A DNA stretch of 64,000 bases from Apostichopus japonicus (Eukaryota; Echinodermata; Holothuroidea; Aspidochirotida; Stichopodidae): contig NC_092569.1 of NCBI RefSeq assembly GCF_037975245.1, positions 33,437,668-33,501,667 on the forward strand. The letters are read 5' to 3'. Every line of letters begins with the position of its first letter. The stretch's first letter is position 1. Below are positions 1-11,038 of the stretch, piece after piece. The position numbers and the translations under genes were made by a program. Below the pieces are notes generated by a model. It saw only the letters and a program-made list of their open reading frames with translations, was not told where the DNA came from and made no database searches.

Positions 1-401
1 AAGTAATATATTTCAAGACGTGAACACTTACAATCACAGACGTCACTCTCCAAGACACACTTTGTAGGACACATTAGAATTTTCAGTCCATTTTAGTTTT
101 ACAATCCGTCGGATGATATGACTTGTACGCTGTATGCATTTTTGAAGCCTAATGTCGGAAACAAAACTACCCAGAGTAATTATATTGAATTTTAGTACGA
201 TTATAAAACTTATTTTTTTCTCTGCACACCTAGGCTAGTGATCTATACATGTATAAAGATAAGATATAACGCAACATCCCAAATGTGTTCTATCCTATTC
301 GTATTTAATGAGATGAGCCGCAAATTTTGTCTTTAAGGTTAACATCATAAGATAATGAAATGTATCCGTTAGTTGTTTACCTTTTTTTTTTAATTTTTCA
401 G

Positions 402-666
402 GTCATACAACGACGTTTTGATGGATCCATCGGTTTTAATCGAACCTGGGACGAATACAAAAGCGGAATTGGTTTCTTAGGCAGTGAATTTCTGAGTGGT
501 AATGAAAAGTTAGCTCACTTGATAAACCAAAAGAATTACCAGCTGCGCATCGAGCTAGAGAATTATGCAGGCCAGTCATATTCCTTGACATACGACAACT
601 TTCGCATAGCTGATGAATGGGGGAATTATTCTAAAACAAGTCTTAGTGTTGTCGATGGAAAAACAG
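402..666 (+). CDS. FReD copy A, first FReD middle exon
   Basis: 265-nt exon, phase 0 in and phase 1 out, between a pyrimidine-rich AG acceptor and a weak gttaga donor. It encodes the FReD segment starting VIQRR, with NRTWDEYKSGIG and a GNEKLAHLINQ stretch, which matches the family pattern of a conserved Gly-Asn-x2-Leu/Ile-x2-Leu-Thr/Ile region. Nearly identical to 27318-27582 of copy B. The reading frame itself is intact in this exon. Confidence 0.8.
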
Positions 667-1035
667 GTTAGACTTTTTATATAAAATATTTCCTCTATAT
701 CTTTGAACTCAAAGCGGAAATTGAAGAATGCTTTAAGAAAAGTTTCAATGGAGGAAATGATTATCATACACAACTATATGGATTGATTCCAATTTTCGAA
801 TACATGAACATGTAATACTATTTTTGTATGTGACATAAATGAGTATAAGTTGAATGAGCCTTAACAATAACACAATAACAAATCCGGCTTACATTTAATC
901 CTATGTTAAAAGTCAGCAAATGTTCCGAGTGGCCAGAGCATCACGATGGTAACACGATTCGCTAATAACGTGATGTCATAACAGTGAGCTAACACTTCAA
1001 GCTAGGATTAACTTGTTGTGGTTTCAATTTCCCAG

Positions 1036-1237
1036 ATTTAAACATCACCTGGTGCTCATCCAACAGGATAATTATGACAATACATGTGTAAGAACTTGCG
1101 AGAATCCAAATGATTGTGTCATACCAGCGGATCCAGAGAGATGTCTTTGTCCAGAAAACCACATGATTTTTGGAGATAGCTGCATACCTCAAGAGCAATG
1201 TGCCTGTTACGTCCAAGGAGAAGGCGTCGTATTAGCA
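1036..1237 (+). pseudogene. FReD copy A, frameshifted TIL-like exon
   Basis: Counterpart of the copy B exon 27936-28144. It encodes a cysteine-rich TIL-type segment (DNTCVRTCENPNDCV..., PERCLCPENHM, DSCIPQEQCACYV) in one frame, but one A is missing from an A-run near 1064 relative to copy B. The frame that carries the cysteines therefore no longer follows from the previous exon. Its length is 202 nt against 209 in copy B: one single-base deletion plus a 6-bp in-frame difference. Confidence 0.75.
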
Positions 1238-1621
1238 GTAAGTGTATTTGATGTCATTCACAAGTCTTAATATATAACATGAAAAGTACACTATAACATA
1301 AAATCTTGGATTTCAATTGATTGACCATACTTTTGATTTTATCTGTTGTTAATTCTCATGATTATTGATGATATTGATTTCCACTTCCATTTCGGTTTAA
1401 CATGTTCTTGCAAACGTCTTCTAATTGAGACCCAGCAATATACAAGGCATCCAAAGCAATTTCACACATCATGATGAACTTTACCTAATATATTTAAAAC
1501 GCTCACGACCATTTAGTAGTAGAAATTGAGTTTTACTCAAAGAGCGCTACCAAGCGTTGTACCAAATAAACATTGATTTATCTTCCACTGGAATATGTCG
1601 TTTAACGTTTGTCTTTTCCAG

Positions 1622-1921
1622 GAAGGTGAATCATACATTAATTTTGACTGTTCCTTACGGATAAGCTGCATCAGTAACGTACTCACAAGTGAGAGTTACA
1701 GTTGCAGTGCTGACGCAACATGCGAGAAGCGGAATGATGTCCGTAGATGTTACTGTAACGAATGGTTTGAAGGTGATGGTCTTACATGTACCCGCAGTGG
1801 ACCGATAGATTGTTCTGATCTTTACACAGCAGATAAAAGAACTAACAGAAAATATACCATTTATCCCGCTGGAAGCTCCGGGTTTGATGTTTATTGTGAA
1901 ATGTCTAGTGGGGGTTGGACA
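1622..1921 (+). CDS. FReD copy A, cysteine-rich/EGF-like/FReD-start exon
   Basis: 300-nt exon, phase 0 at both ends. It starts EGESYINFDCSL, continues with YSCSADATCEKRNDVRRCYCNEWFEGDGLTC (residues in the EGF-like C-x-C-x8-C pattern) and ends with a second FReD start (DCSDLY... to EMSSGGWT). Ends at a canonical gtaagt donor. It matches 28519-28818 in copy B with a few substitutions and no frame damage. Confidence 0.75.
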
Positions 1922-2171
1922 GTAAGTATGAACTATTGGAAAACAAACGCTTTACCATGTTAACAGTACATTTTTTCATGTGACAGAACTATGTTCTCTA
2001 ATATTCGTATTAATAATTCAACTATTGATTAAATTGATTCATCTTCCTATCAGTTCAATCCAATCAGTTTATTGACCTACGACAGTTAATTCTTAAGTTA
2101 TTGTAGCAAAATGGGGCACTTCATCTATTACTCACATGGTATCTATATACTTGTTTATTCTGTTTCTATAG

Positions 2172-2433
2172 ATTTTGCAAAGACGTACAAGTAGATCCGT
2201 CAACTTTTATCGAAACTGGAATGAGTGCAAATACGGTTTTGGAAACCCCACAGGAGATCATTGGATTGGCAACGATAAAATATACAAATTAACAAACCAA
2301 AAACCCTACCAACTTCTAATAGAAAAGACAAACAGAGAAGGATCAACATACCACAGCCGGTATTCATCTTTCAGAATCAGTAACGAGGGAGAAAAATACC
2401 AACTGTCATTGGGTGGCTACAATGGAAATGCTA
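2172..2433 (+). CDS. FReD copy A, second FReD middle exon
   Basis: 262-nt exon entering in phase 0 (ILQRRTSRSVNFYRNWNE...) and leaving in phase 1 at a gtatgt donor. It matches 29071-29338 in copy B except for a 6-bp in-frame gap. No C-terminal FReD exon with a THDxDND or SNLNG motif was found downstream before the unrelated sequence at 2934, so this exon appears to be orphaned. Confidence 0.7.
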
Positions 2434-2870
2434 GTATGTATTGTGCTAAATGTCAATCATACGCAGAAGTGTAATTATTGCGTTATCTTATTCTAACATA
2501 CCTGTAGTCGTAATCATACTCTAGTATTTGCACTCGTACATATACGCAGGTCATATTATAAATCTATTGTGGATACTAATGTAGAACTATGTACTAGACA
2601 TTGTGCTAAGAGTCCCGTACTGATTGCTCATTGTACAATTGCTTAACACTTTGACCCGTGTTGGTATAATTTTAGATTGTAACATAATGATATATCATAT
2701 CAACCAAGCCTCTATATAGTTCTGGGTATACTTTCTTGCATTTTCACACATGCTTTGTCGATCTTAGGAAGGAATAATAACTAGTTTGGAAACCATAGAA
2801 CTGCTGCAGCATTTCAGTTCACTTTGTTGATGAAAGATATTATTCAAGAGTGAAATAATTACATTTCATG
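2434..2870 (+). other. Intron remnant homologous to copy B intron 5
   Basis: Non-coding stretch matching 29339-29745 downstream of copy B (for example the shared ctgctgcagcatttcag at about 2803 and 29681). Similarity stops near 2870, which marks the duplication or deletion breakpoint that removed the last exon of copy A. No gene seen. Confidence 0.6.
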
Positions 2871-2933
2871 AAAAAACAAAAAGAAATTTAAGTTTCTTTT
2901 CACAATTCAAAATTAGTTCATTGTATTGATTAA

Positions 2934-3225
2934 AGCAGCATTTTGCGTTTTTCCTCATTTTTTTCGTGTCTATCGAGTTTTTGTCATAATACGATCACAA
3001 AAGACCAAACTAAGACTTTCTCATACTTTTTTCCCAACAGCGAACGTTAATTAGCAAGTAATTAAGGCTTTTATAAGATTCTGAGATTTGTGTCTCCCAG
3101 ACACAATTGAACATTTAGTATTTATCACATGCAGCTCTACAAACCGCTTATTCAAATTCAACCAATCAGTGAAGAGATGTTTATGTATGACTTGGAGCTA
3201 AAAATAGACTCAGTCATTGGCATGT
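2934..3225 (-). mobile_element. Truncated MITE-like element, copy 1
   Basis: Starts after TTAA (2930-2933) with AGCAGCATTTTGCGT, the terminal sequence of the complete element at 5521-6140. The body matches that element read on the opposite strand, with shared stretches such as ttcaaccaatcag (about 3157) and gctaaaaatagactcag (about 3197). It is cut off before a second terminal repeat. Confidence 0.6.
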
Positions 3226-3443
3226 TAATCCCTCAGCGTTGGTACTCGGTAATACAGTGAGTAAAATGTACACACAGGTAAGCCTAATGTACGTAGTAGC
3301 AAAGAATTTAGTGTCGTATTATTGCTACATGCACACAATATTGTAACCTGGTGACGAAGTGAAAAAAAGAATAAAACAATGGAGAAGCGCTCTAAAGGGA
3401 AATATAAATATTTGAAGAACCTAACTTCACCTGCAAAGAGAAA

Positions 3444-3583
3444 ATGGCGGAAAGCCCAGAAGAAAAAGTACCACGTCACCCGTGTCGCTCCAGTCTCGGG
3501 AATCAATGGGAAAGATGGAGCGGAGTGAAGAGGAATTTACATCTGAAGAGTGATTCAGAAGTCGCTCGATTTCTACTCGACAG
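3444..3583 (+). CDS. Uncharacterised small gene, exon 1
   Basis: Open from an ATG in a good context (aaaATGGcgg) to a gtgagc donor, 140 nt, leaving in phase 2. It encodes 46 residues including NQWERWSGVKRNLHLKS and SEVARFLLD. I recall this kind of W-x2-V/F-K..L.L.SD.EVA..LLD string at the N-terminus of uncharacterised invertebrate nuclear-type proteins, but I cannot name a family. It joins in phase with 4437-4686 to give a 129-residue protein. An overlapping ATG at 3379 opens a 49-residue lysine-rich frame that ends at 3528; I judged it less likely because it does not reach the donor. Confidence 0.5.
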
Positions 3584-4436
3584 GTGAGCAAATAATAGAT
3601 TTGTTCGCTATTTTTTTTGTTTTCATGATATAACGTTACTTCTCATTATCGGTGAGAGAAACTGAGATCAAACCTCTGCCTCCAGTATTAGTATTATTAC
3701 TACAGTACAGTATCTAGTTTAGCCTAGGCCAGTAGTAGGGCCTATACTAAGTCTATACTAGTACTAGTAGTGTAGGGTACTTAGCCTACTATTTACTAGC
3801 ACTACCAAGGCCAGTTAGGCTAAACGCTCTTACCTTTCTTACTCATTCTTCACAGTCACAGTCTTGTCCAACTGCAACAAGTTTATGTTCTTGATGCTAA
3901 CTAACGTTCACGCATAGATACTTTACACTAGACTTTACAAGGCATGGGCTATGATATGGCAGTGATTTCGTATGCTGTAGCAGAAATCATGAGGCCTACG
4001 TTCTGGCATTTCCCGTTAGTTTGCTGCCCTAAATAACGTTAGTTTCCTCCCCTAAAAACGTGTCTTACGTCCCAAATCATGGGGAGGGAATTATCGTTTT
4101 TCCAGGAAGGAAGCTGATGAAAGCATATTGGTTCTAGGCTATGTGGAAAGAATAAATTTAGTAGGCCTAGGCCTAAGAGGAATAACTGTAGGAATTCTCT
4201 TTCTTTCTACATTTACTACAAATATCTCTTCCCATATAGCCTAACCAATTTGCCTCCCTTGAAAAAATGTTTCTCTCATTGAAATCATTATTTTTTCTCC
4301 TAAATCAAAAATTACAGTTACTTCAGTACCTAACTCTTTCTACGTAGCCTAGCCAAATGTCTTCTTGCTTGAATTCCTCCCCTGAGAAACATTACTTTCC
4401 TCCCTGATAGTTTATTTTTGTGATTCTACTTTTCAG
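3584..4436 (+). other. Intron of the small two-exon gene, repeat-rich
   Basis: Contains many short palindromic tagtactag/aggccta-type strings (3680-3850) and tracts of the form tttcctcccctaaaaacg (about 4030-4400). Related cctcccctgaaaa...acgttactttcctc tracts recur at about 9800-10150. No coding signal of its own. Confidence 0.4.
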
Positions 4437-4686
4437 GTTTACAAATTTCTCAAAGTCTGCACGCAGATGGACCTGTGTTCCTGTTATGGAAAAGCACAAT
4501 CCGCAATTGATGAAGGACATATTTAGGCGGAGGTTTGATGATGACAATTCTCAACTAGGACGTGTTGTTCTTGCCGAGGATGACCCAAGGCACATCTCTG
4601 GTACAATTCACCCGAGCCAACCTCCATCAGTTTTACAGCTTCTTGCAAGCCATCAGAGCAGGATGGGGCCAAGTTCTACTTTGTAA
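4437..4686 (+). CDS. Uncharacterised small gene, exon 2
   Basis: Follows a pyrimidine-rich acceptor (tctacttttcag) in the phase left by 3444-3583: the split codon makes Arg, giving LLDRFTNFSKSARRW. It continues VPVMEKHNPQLMKDIFRRRF and a DDDNSQLG segment and stops with TAA at 4684-4686. The C-terminal third runs into a 126-bp tandem repeat (4635-4880), so the natural 3' end may differ, for instance by a splice donor before the repeat. No signal peptide or membrane segment; basic and soluble. Function unknown. Confidence 0.45.
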
Positions 4687-4880
4687 TGAGTCAAATCTAT
4701 TAGTCTTCCTTGAATCAGCAAATGATATCATTTGGGGGGGGGGGGGGATGGAGTTGTTGCACAGCTTGTTGCAAGCCATCAGAGCAGGATGGGGCCTAGT
4801 TCTACTTTTTAATAAGTCAAATCTATTAATCTTCCTCGCTTCAGCAAGTAACATTATTTGGGGGTGGGAGGGGGGGGGGA
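4635..4880 (+). repeat. 126-bp tandem duplication with G-runs
   Basis: The segment acagcttcttgcaagccatc... recurs 126 bp later at 4761 as acagcttgttgcaagccatc..., each copy followed by a poly-G tract (about 4734-4747 and 4869-4878). The stop codon of the small gene lies in the first copy. Confidence 0.75.
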
Positions 4881-5520
4881 GGTTGGAGTGATTGAAACCT
4901 GCATGTCTCCTACAACTTTCCAGTAATTTAAAAAGTGGTAGGGGTGGGGGGATTTTTTTCTCAAAGTCATCAGTCATGCCAATTGATCTAAAATATAATG
5001 CATGTACTAGTTTGGAATCAGGTTTGGACTCGAAGAACTATTCCTTTTTTTTAATTTTGTTGTTGTAAAGATCAGCAGACTTATTCTAAGCACATTCATC
5101 AATAAAAAAGGAGCACTTAATTGAACTTGTTATGTGTATTGAAGCTTATTAATGTCCATGTTTCAGAATAAATTAGCACATTAAATTGGAAGATTTAGCA
5201 GATTGAAGTAAGAACAGCAGTGAAAGAAACTGTGTGTTTATTCAAAGCCCTGAATGGTAAAGTCAAAGAACACAGACAATTAGAGAAAAACCATGATTAC
5301 ATCTTTCAAAAAAAAAATGTAAAACTAATAACATGTCTATAGTCTTAGATGGTAGTGAAAACAAATCTATATTTGGCAAGGAATACAACTGATCAAGAAA
5401 TACAGAACTGAATACAAGTGAATGATAAAGTCAAGGAAATAGAGACTATCTTTGACCCAAGATACCTTTGACCTATGGAAAACAATATAAATCAATTACT
5501 CTCCAAAGGCTACATATTAA
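4881..5520. other. Intergenic, nothing recognised
   Basis: AT-rich sequence with no ORF, repeat or splice pattern I can support. It ends in the TTAA that flanks the next element. Confidence 0.4.
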
Positions 5521-6140
5521 AGCAGCATTTTGCGTCCTTTTCTATGATATTTTTCAACCTCACTGACTCCACTATGTCATAACGACATACATAACTAGCT
5601 TATCTATTTTAATCTTACTTCAAATGGTGGCATAAAATTCGAAAAATTTACAACTTTCAACTTTGTTTTTCTCCTAAATATTTTCCGTTGGGATCCCAAT
5701 TAACCTCGCCCATAATAAGAATATTCAAACACTACGAACGTCATTGACCAATACGTTATCCAACACCAAGCTTGATTTGTGTACAGTCTATATGGCAGTT
5801 GTACCGGGGAGTTACAAAACAACTCCCTGGTTGTGCCAACGCAAAGTCTTGAATCTATTTTTAGCAACGGCTCATAGCTTATCCTGCATCTCTGATTGGT
5901 TGAATTCAGACAAACTAATGGTGTTTGGGGTACTGTATGCGATTAATTTTAAATGTGGAATTTTGTCGTGGATACTTTTCTCATTCTCTGCAAATATCCT
6001 TAATTACTCGCCAATTAACGATGTTGACAGGGAAAAACTTGGCTGATATCTTAGTTTGCTGTTTTGTGATTGATATATGTAAAAAACTCGATGGACATGT
6101 CCAAAAAATAGAAAACGGAGACCAAACGCAAAATGCTGCT
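5521..6140 (+). mobile_element. MITE-like DNA element with TTAA flanks
   Basis: The left end AGCAGCATTTTGCGT (5521-5535) is inverted exactly at the right end (6126-6140), and both ends are flanked by TTAA (5517-5520 and 6141-6144). It is 620 bp and has no transposase ORF; the frames inside (for example 5744-6046) show no recognisable protein. TTAA duplication is typical of piggyBac-like elements, but the terminus here is not a standard piggyBac CCC end, so the superfamily is unassigned. A truncated copy is at 2934-3225. Confidence 0.65.
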
Positions 6141-6144
6141 TTAA

Positions 6145-8686
6145 AATGTAACAGTTAACCAACTTCTCTTCTTGAGATATGGCATTAGCACTAATGGCCG
6201 TAAGCATAACAATGGGATTATCCATCCACCGAGTGTTACGAACATTTGCCATGAAACAAACTTTCACTTCTTGGGATATGAACTATTGTCCTCAAAATGA
6301 CCTTCATGATTAAAGGTGGGAGCGCTCGTATACTTTTAGATACAGGGGGCTTTGATTTCAGTGGTTTTGCGTGTCACCCTTTACTCACATGACTTTTCTG
6401 AGTGGTCACCTGATCGTAGCTGTACCTGGCTGTGAACGGTATTGTGTTGCAAGCTATGGCCGCTGGTGATGTACGTTTGTTTACTCATGGAGGTGTTTTT
6501 ACCTCCATGGTTTACTGTACGTTGGTCAATGTTGTGGATATTTAAGTTGATAGGTAGTTAGCACAGTGTTTTCCTACGTATTTTGAATACAGCCAGTTAG
6601 CAGTAACACAGTATCGAGATTGTAATTTGACGCACGAAAGGTTGCTAAACATGGAGGCGTTTTCCGGAGAAAGTTAAAGAACGTATCTGAACAAAAGAGA
6701 TCATACTTACGACAGGGGCAAGCACTTTTCCCAGACTTTCGTTAACAGGTCGTGCGACATTCACAAACCATTGATACATCTGCATCTCCAGATTGAGATC
6801 AAATGATTCGTCCATTTTGTTCAATAGTAGCTATGACTGTGAATCAGTCGCTTGGCCACCCTCTAATTCAAGGCGGGCAAGGTTGGGGAAATTCTATCAA
6901 GGAGAAACATTCAGCTTTGTATTATTGCATATAGGCCTACAAGCAGTAGCCGTCAATCTACACGATTTAACAAACCGGAGTAGTGGCGGATTAACAGCGG
7001 GTACAAATATCTGTATCGGTTTATTTATACTTGTGTTTATTTCCGTTGGCAAGGGGGGATATGATATTGATCGTGGGGAGGGTGTGTGTGGGGGGTGGGG
7101 CGGAGGAGGGTCCCCTTTGTAGTGTCAATATAAAAAAAAAACTATCGACACGATCAATCAGTCCTGTCTCTCCCCTCCTCTCATGCACTGATGTATTTCC
7201 TTCCCTCTGTTTACCATGTATTTTTTCATTTGCCGACTCCCCCCCCCCCATCCCCCAAAAATATATGTTCACAGGGTTGACAATTCTATAGTCCCAAGCT
7301 AAACACACTTGTTGTGGTGAACGTTTACTATACTTGCGGATCAAGACGGATCCCCCCACCCCGTACTTCCCAGTTTCAGGATTCGGCAAATGGAAGATTA
7401 TTCGGAGTTTTCCCAAGAGCTAAAAAGTAGTTCTTTGTGATGGTTCAATGATCTTATAGTCAGGCATAGGCCTTTATGGTTCTTTTTGTCCTTCATTGAC
7501 GTCGAAGTTTGCAATTAATTAATCATGCTAGGAACTTTCGGGCAATTTTTAAATTTCTCTGGCAAGTAAAATAGCTCCCCCAGCGTTCCTCCTGGTTGAC
7601 TAGAGCCCGTACGCCTATATGGTCACACAATAGTATAGAGTATGATCCATGCAGACAGCTAGTATTTTTTTTTTCAATTCCATCCAATTTCAGTTCAACT
7701 CTCGGATAATTTTTGGTTGACTAGTATCAAGTTGAGAGTTTTAATTCGAGTCAGTCGTGATGAGGTGCAGGGTAAGCCCCGTGGCGGGCTGGGTACCCCC
7801 CCTCCCACCCTCATCTCCGTTGCCGACTTTTTGGCATTACGTTGGGAGCCTTTCGGAACAAGAAGCAGGATATTCAATTCTGGAGTACAGTAGTTCAGTG
7901 GAAATAAATATTAATTTATTGTTCATTTCTTATTCCCTTTTTGCCAAATGCCAATCATTTCTGAAGAGGGTGGAGCCGCCTTATGGCAACGTCTTTTACT
8001 TCCCTTTTACCGTTCAAGTTTCGTTATTTTGAATTCGGTGCACCGGTTACGTGGATGGGGTGCAGCTAGGGCAAGTGCTCTGTGATCGCCTAAAAGGCCC
8101 GTGGCCAGGAGCCCAAGTATAAGTAAATTTACATATTTATCTATATATGATATATGACAAAAAATGCTTTGTCTTTCCCTCCTGATATAGAACTAAAATG
8201 CATATATATAAAATTTAAAAAAATACAGAATGTGTCTATAAATAATTTATACCTAAATTGAATGAAATACCAATTGTTCACAAATGACGGACTTGACCAT
8301 ACGTTTGATACCCAATGTTGTAATCACTTCAGAAATTTTTTTCTCTTTGTATTTGCGTTTTTAGTTTTGTGACACGAGTCATTGTGTATCGGACTTGTAT
8401 TCACTATTAGTTTCTTGAGCTGTAACAAAATGTCGACTCGCGACTTCGGTTACAATATTTCAAATACTTTACTCAGGTTAGTACAAGACTGGCGCATCTG
8501 TAAAAGTTTGAAATACACTGGCTTTTTATAGTAAAATAGCATTAGGTTATTGTACTTCTATAGGCTAAACTTTTGATATTCGATAAAGCATGCACAGCTT
8601 TCCTAATGGGTGAATCAACTACGAAACCAGGGCACCCAAACCGATCGGACTTCGACTGCTCACCATGTAGGCATACACATAGTCAA
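6145..8686. other. Intergenic region, no gene recognised
   Basis: Contains a caacttctcttcttgagatatgg-type repeat fragment (about 6165-6300, related to 9085-9365), G- or C-rich runs at about 7070-7110 and 7240-7255, and mixed AT-rich DNA. The ORFs at 6793-7122 and 7021-7416 are low-complexity overlaps of these runs and look accidental. Confidence 0.4.
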
Positions 8687-8719
8687 ACCAGGGAGCTGCT
8701 AGAGTAGCAGCTCCCTGGT
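8687..8719. repeat. Perfect 15-bp hairpin
   Basis: ACCAGGGAGCTGCTA (8687-8701), a 3-base loop, then its exact reverse complement (8705-8719). It lies in otherwise non-coding DNA with no T-run after it. Confidence 0.85.
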
Positions 8720-9084
8720 CAAACTACAGCCTACGCCTGATGCAAAACTCGACCATAACTGTACAGCCCACTAGTCTTGAACAGTTCTGAACGTATAAAC
8801 AAACTACTGCAGAGTTTTGTATCACACAACACACACGAAAACGCGGTGTAATAATTTACCGCATACTACTGGCACTGCCATAGACAAGAAACTATCCAGG
8901 AATTTCGGCAAGGCCACCGCTTCAGGTAGCCAAACCCGTTTCTTGCTTATTAGCCGTAAATACGGGATTGCTAAGAAATTACGAGACAACATCGACGAAC
9001 TGGTAGAGGGTAGTATTTATATTATATTTGAGTCGGGTGGTGCTAAGGACAGAATTTACGAGCGAGCCCACCTTTAACAAAATG
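8720..9084 (+). other. Open stretch without ATG, not assigned
   Basis: A frame open from about 8817 to the TAA at 9075-9077 reads ...KKLSRNFGKATASGSQTRFLLISRKYGIAKKLRDNIDEL... and looks less biased than random AT-rich frames. It has no ATG and no clear acceptor, and I recognise no family. It may be a decayed exon or chance. Confidence 0.2.
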
Positions 9085-9365
9085 TATTCCTACTCACCAA
9101 GGGCCACCTATATAGCAAGTTTGAAGTTCAACCAACTTTCACTTCTTGATATTGTTTATAAGGTTTCAAGAATTGAACATTTGTTGACCTAAAATGACCT
9201 TTTAACTCCATTAAAAACAATAGGGATCATCTACTTACCAAGTGCTATCTACATAGCAAGTTGGGATGTCCAACCAACTAACACTTCTTGAGATACTGTT
9301 TTTACACAGATTTCAAAAGATGACCACAAATGACCTTTGAACTCGATGAAAAACAATAAGGAAAG
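9085..9365. repeat. Two diverged copies of an about 140-bp repeat
   Basis: The pattern caaccaactttcacttcttga...tttcaa...gaacatttgttgacc...aaatgacctttt at about 9125-9205 recurs at about 9270-9340 (caaccaactaacacttcttgaga...gacctttgaactc). A more distant fragment is at 6165-6300. Confidence 0.6.
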
Positions 9366-9475
9366 TGCTCTGTTTTTCAAAACTTGCTTTCAGACAAACA
9401 GTATTTTGCTTCCAAAAAGTATTAGCAAATATAACCATTTGATAATTTATGTCACTTAAAAATAACTATTTTCAG

Positions 9476-9625
9476 TATGACAATCTAGCCAGCTGCCTCC
9501 TAGCTGCAGCTGCTGTTAGCCGGGTTGTCCCGTTGTCTGGTGTTACCCAGGAGCTAACCTCTCCGTCCTCTACTTCTGCCAGCCCTCCTTGGTGTTTCAT
9601 CACCAGATGGTTGCTAAGAAGGTAG
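9476..9625 (+). other. Exon-like open segment, unassigned
   Basis: After an acceptor-like aactattttcag, a GC-richer frame reads YDNLASCLLAAAAVSRVV... to TAG (9623-9625). Base composition differs from the surrounding AT-rich DNA, as exons do elsewhere in this window. It could be a terminal exon of the gene that starts at 3444, or an unrelated repeat. No family recognised. Confidence 0.25.
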
Positions 9626-10307
9626 CAAAAGGTTTCAAATTATAAACATGTCTTTGGATCCGCTGCTAAAATGTATTGCTCTCATTTACTGGTGACATAT
9701 GACTAGATGCTATTTATCACTTTCATGGAATGGTTGTACACTTTACTATAAAATTTATAGAACAGCAGACATTGCATGTTGCCCTAGGTTTCAGTTTCCC
9801 GACCCGTTAGTTCCTCCCCTGAAAATGTTACTTTCCTCTACTAAAAACGTTACTTTCCTCCCCTACATCAAGGTAGTAAAGTATCGCATTCAGGTTAGGA
9901 AACTAATATGCTTGTTGAATGAAACTTAAAAAAAAGGTTACTTACTACACTCACACATAATCATAAAAATCGCCTAAATCATCAATTGCAGTTACTACAG
10001 TTTTGCAAAGCACTTGCTACAAAGCACTACTTAAATCTCCACATGGCCTAGCCAGTATGCCTTATTGCATTCCCTTATGAGAAACGTTACTTTTCATCTC
10101 CTGAAAAACGTTATTTTCTCCCATGTTATAAGAGGAGGAAGCTAACGTTTTTCAAGAGATCCGGAAAAAAGGCCCCCATTGCGATACACTCATAGCTGCA
10201 TTGCTTTTAGTGCAAAATTCACAGCGTGTATATAACGTTATTCAGGCCTAACCAGTGTAAGTCACACACTAATAGGTCTGATTGTACTACAGCAACTAGT
10301 GTAATAT
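9626..10307. other. Intergenic with cctccccta/acgttactttcc repeats
   Basis: Short direct and inverted copies of the tcctcccctgaaaa...acgttactttcctc type, shared with the intron at about 4010-4400. No gene seen. Confidence 0.4.
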
Positions 10308-11038
10308 TGTGACGAGCCCGGCTCCTCCGATAGTAATACTATATCGGGACTCGCGATAGAAAGGTACTGGGGTTATCTTGATGCCGTATTTTTGCTTCTT
10401 CAGGAGATGTCTCGAACGGAAGAAAACAATGACTTCACACAAAAACAAGTTGACGAGATAGGATTTGATTATTGATTCGGTATAATTTCTTCTCTGTCGA
10501 TTCTCTTTACAAATAAAACTAAATTACAATGATTTGACTCCGTCAATTACGCAATTAGAAGGAGTGATCAAATGGTGACGAAGCGACGAACTGATGACGG
10601 AGTGGTAAACTTATGACGGAGTCACGAACTAATGACGGAGTGATAAACTTGCGTCCCCATGCCCCCTTTTATACCTTACTTCTATAAAATCCCTCTGCGC
10701 ACAATCAGTAGGCAGCCAATAACCTGACCATCCTGTATTAAGTTAACGATATAAAAATAAGTGCGCTGGCACTGATCTGCCCTGATTGGTTGGGAGTTTG
10801 GAAGTCCACCCCCTTTCTATGGAAACTTCCATACCACGTGAGAGAACCTTCTCGAATGTTCTACAGACACAATGGAATCTATTTTGGGAAAAGGCCCTGT
10901 AACAAGATTCAATAAGATAGTTAAAACTTCTCGTGGGAAAACTGAATCCATGACTTAGATAAATATATAAGGGCCTGTAAGGTGTCTCGATGGAGTTTTT
11001 CGGTAACATCAAAGAGGCAGTATTACAATTTCATAACA
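10308..11038 (-). repeat. 3' LTR of the minus-strand retrotransposon
   Basis: 731 bp with TG...CA termini: on the plus strand it starts TGTGACGAGC and ends CATAACA, so on the minus strand TGTTATG...GTCACA. It is followed at 11039-11046 by tcccccTC, the complement of a polypurine tract. Inside, a unit starting gaact(g/a)atgacggagt repeats with a 38-bp period (10588 and 10626). With no second LTR to compare, the boundaries rest on the termini and the purine tract. Confidence 0.65.

Larger units (their letters stand above)
1..2433 (+). pseudogene. FReD gene copy A, 5' end outside window, broken
   Basis: Partial copy of the fibrinogen-related gene seen complete at 20792-30966. Base 1 matches base 26916, two bases inside intron 1, so its FReD-start exon lies just outside the window. 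Exons visible by comparison with copy B: 402-666 (VIQRRFDGSIGF..., FReD middle), 1036-1237 (TIL-type cysteine-rich), 1622-1921 (cysteine-rich plus EGF-like plus second FReD start ending SSGGWT) and 2172-2433 (second FReD middle). All keep AG acceptors and GT donors; the first donor is weak (gttaga). Exon 1036-1237 lacks one A in an A-run near 1064, which shifts frame and gives an early TAA/TGA-type stop when joined to the previous exon in its normal phase. Homology with copy B ends near 2870 and no C-terminal FReD exon follows. Probably a pseudogene, unless the frameshift is an assembly error. Confidence 0.75.

Noticed and set aside
3379-3528. Lysine-rich 49-codon frame overlapping the small gene
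   Set aside because: Stops before the splice donor, while the overlapping ATG at 3444 reaches it in a phase that fits exon 2.
7021-7416. 131-codon minus-strand frame
   Set aside because: Runs through G- and C-runs, low complexity, no start context or homology recognised.
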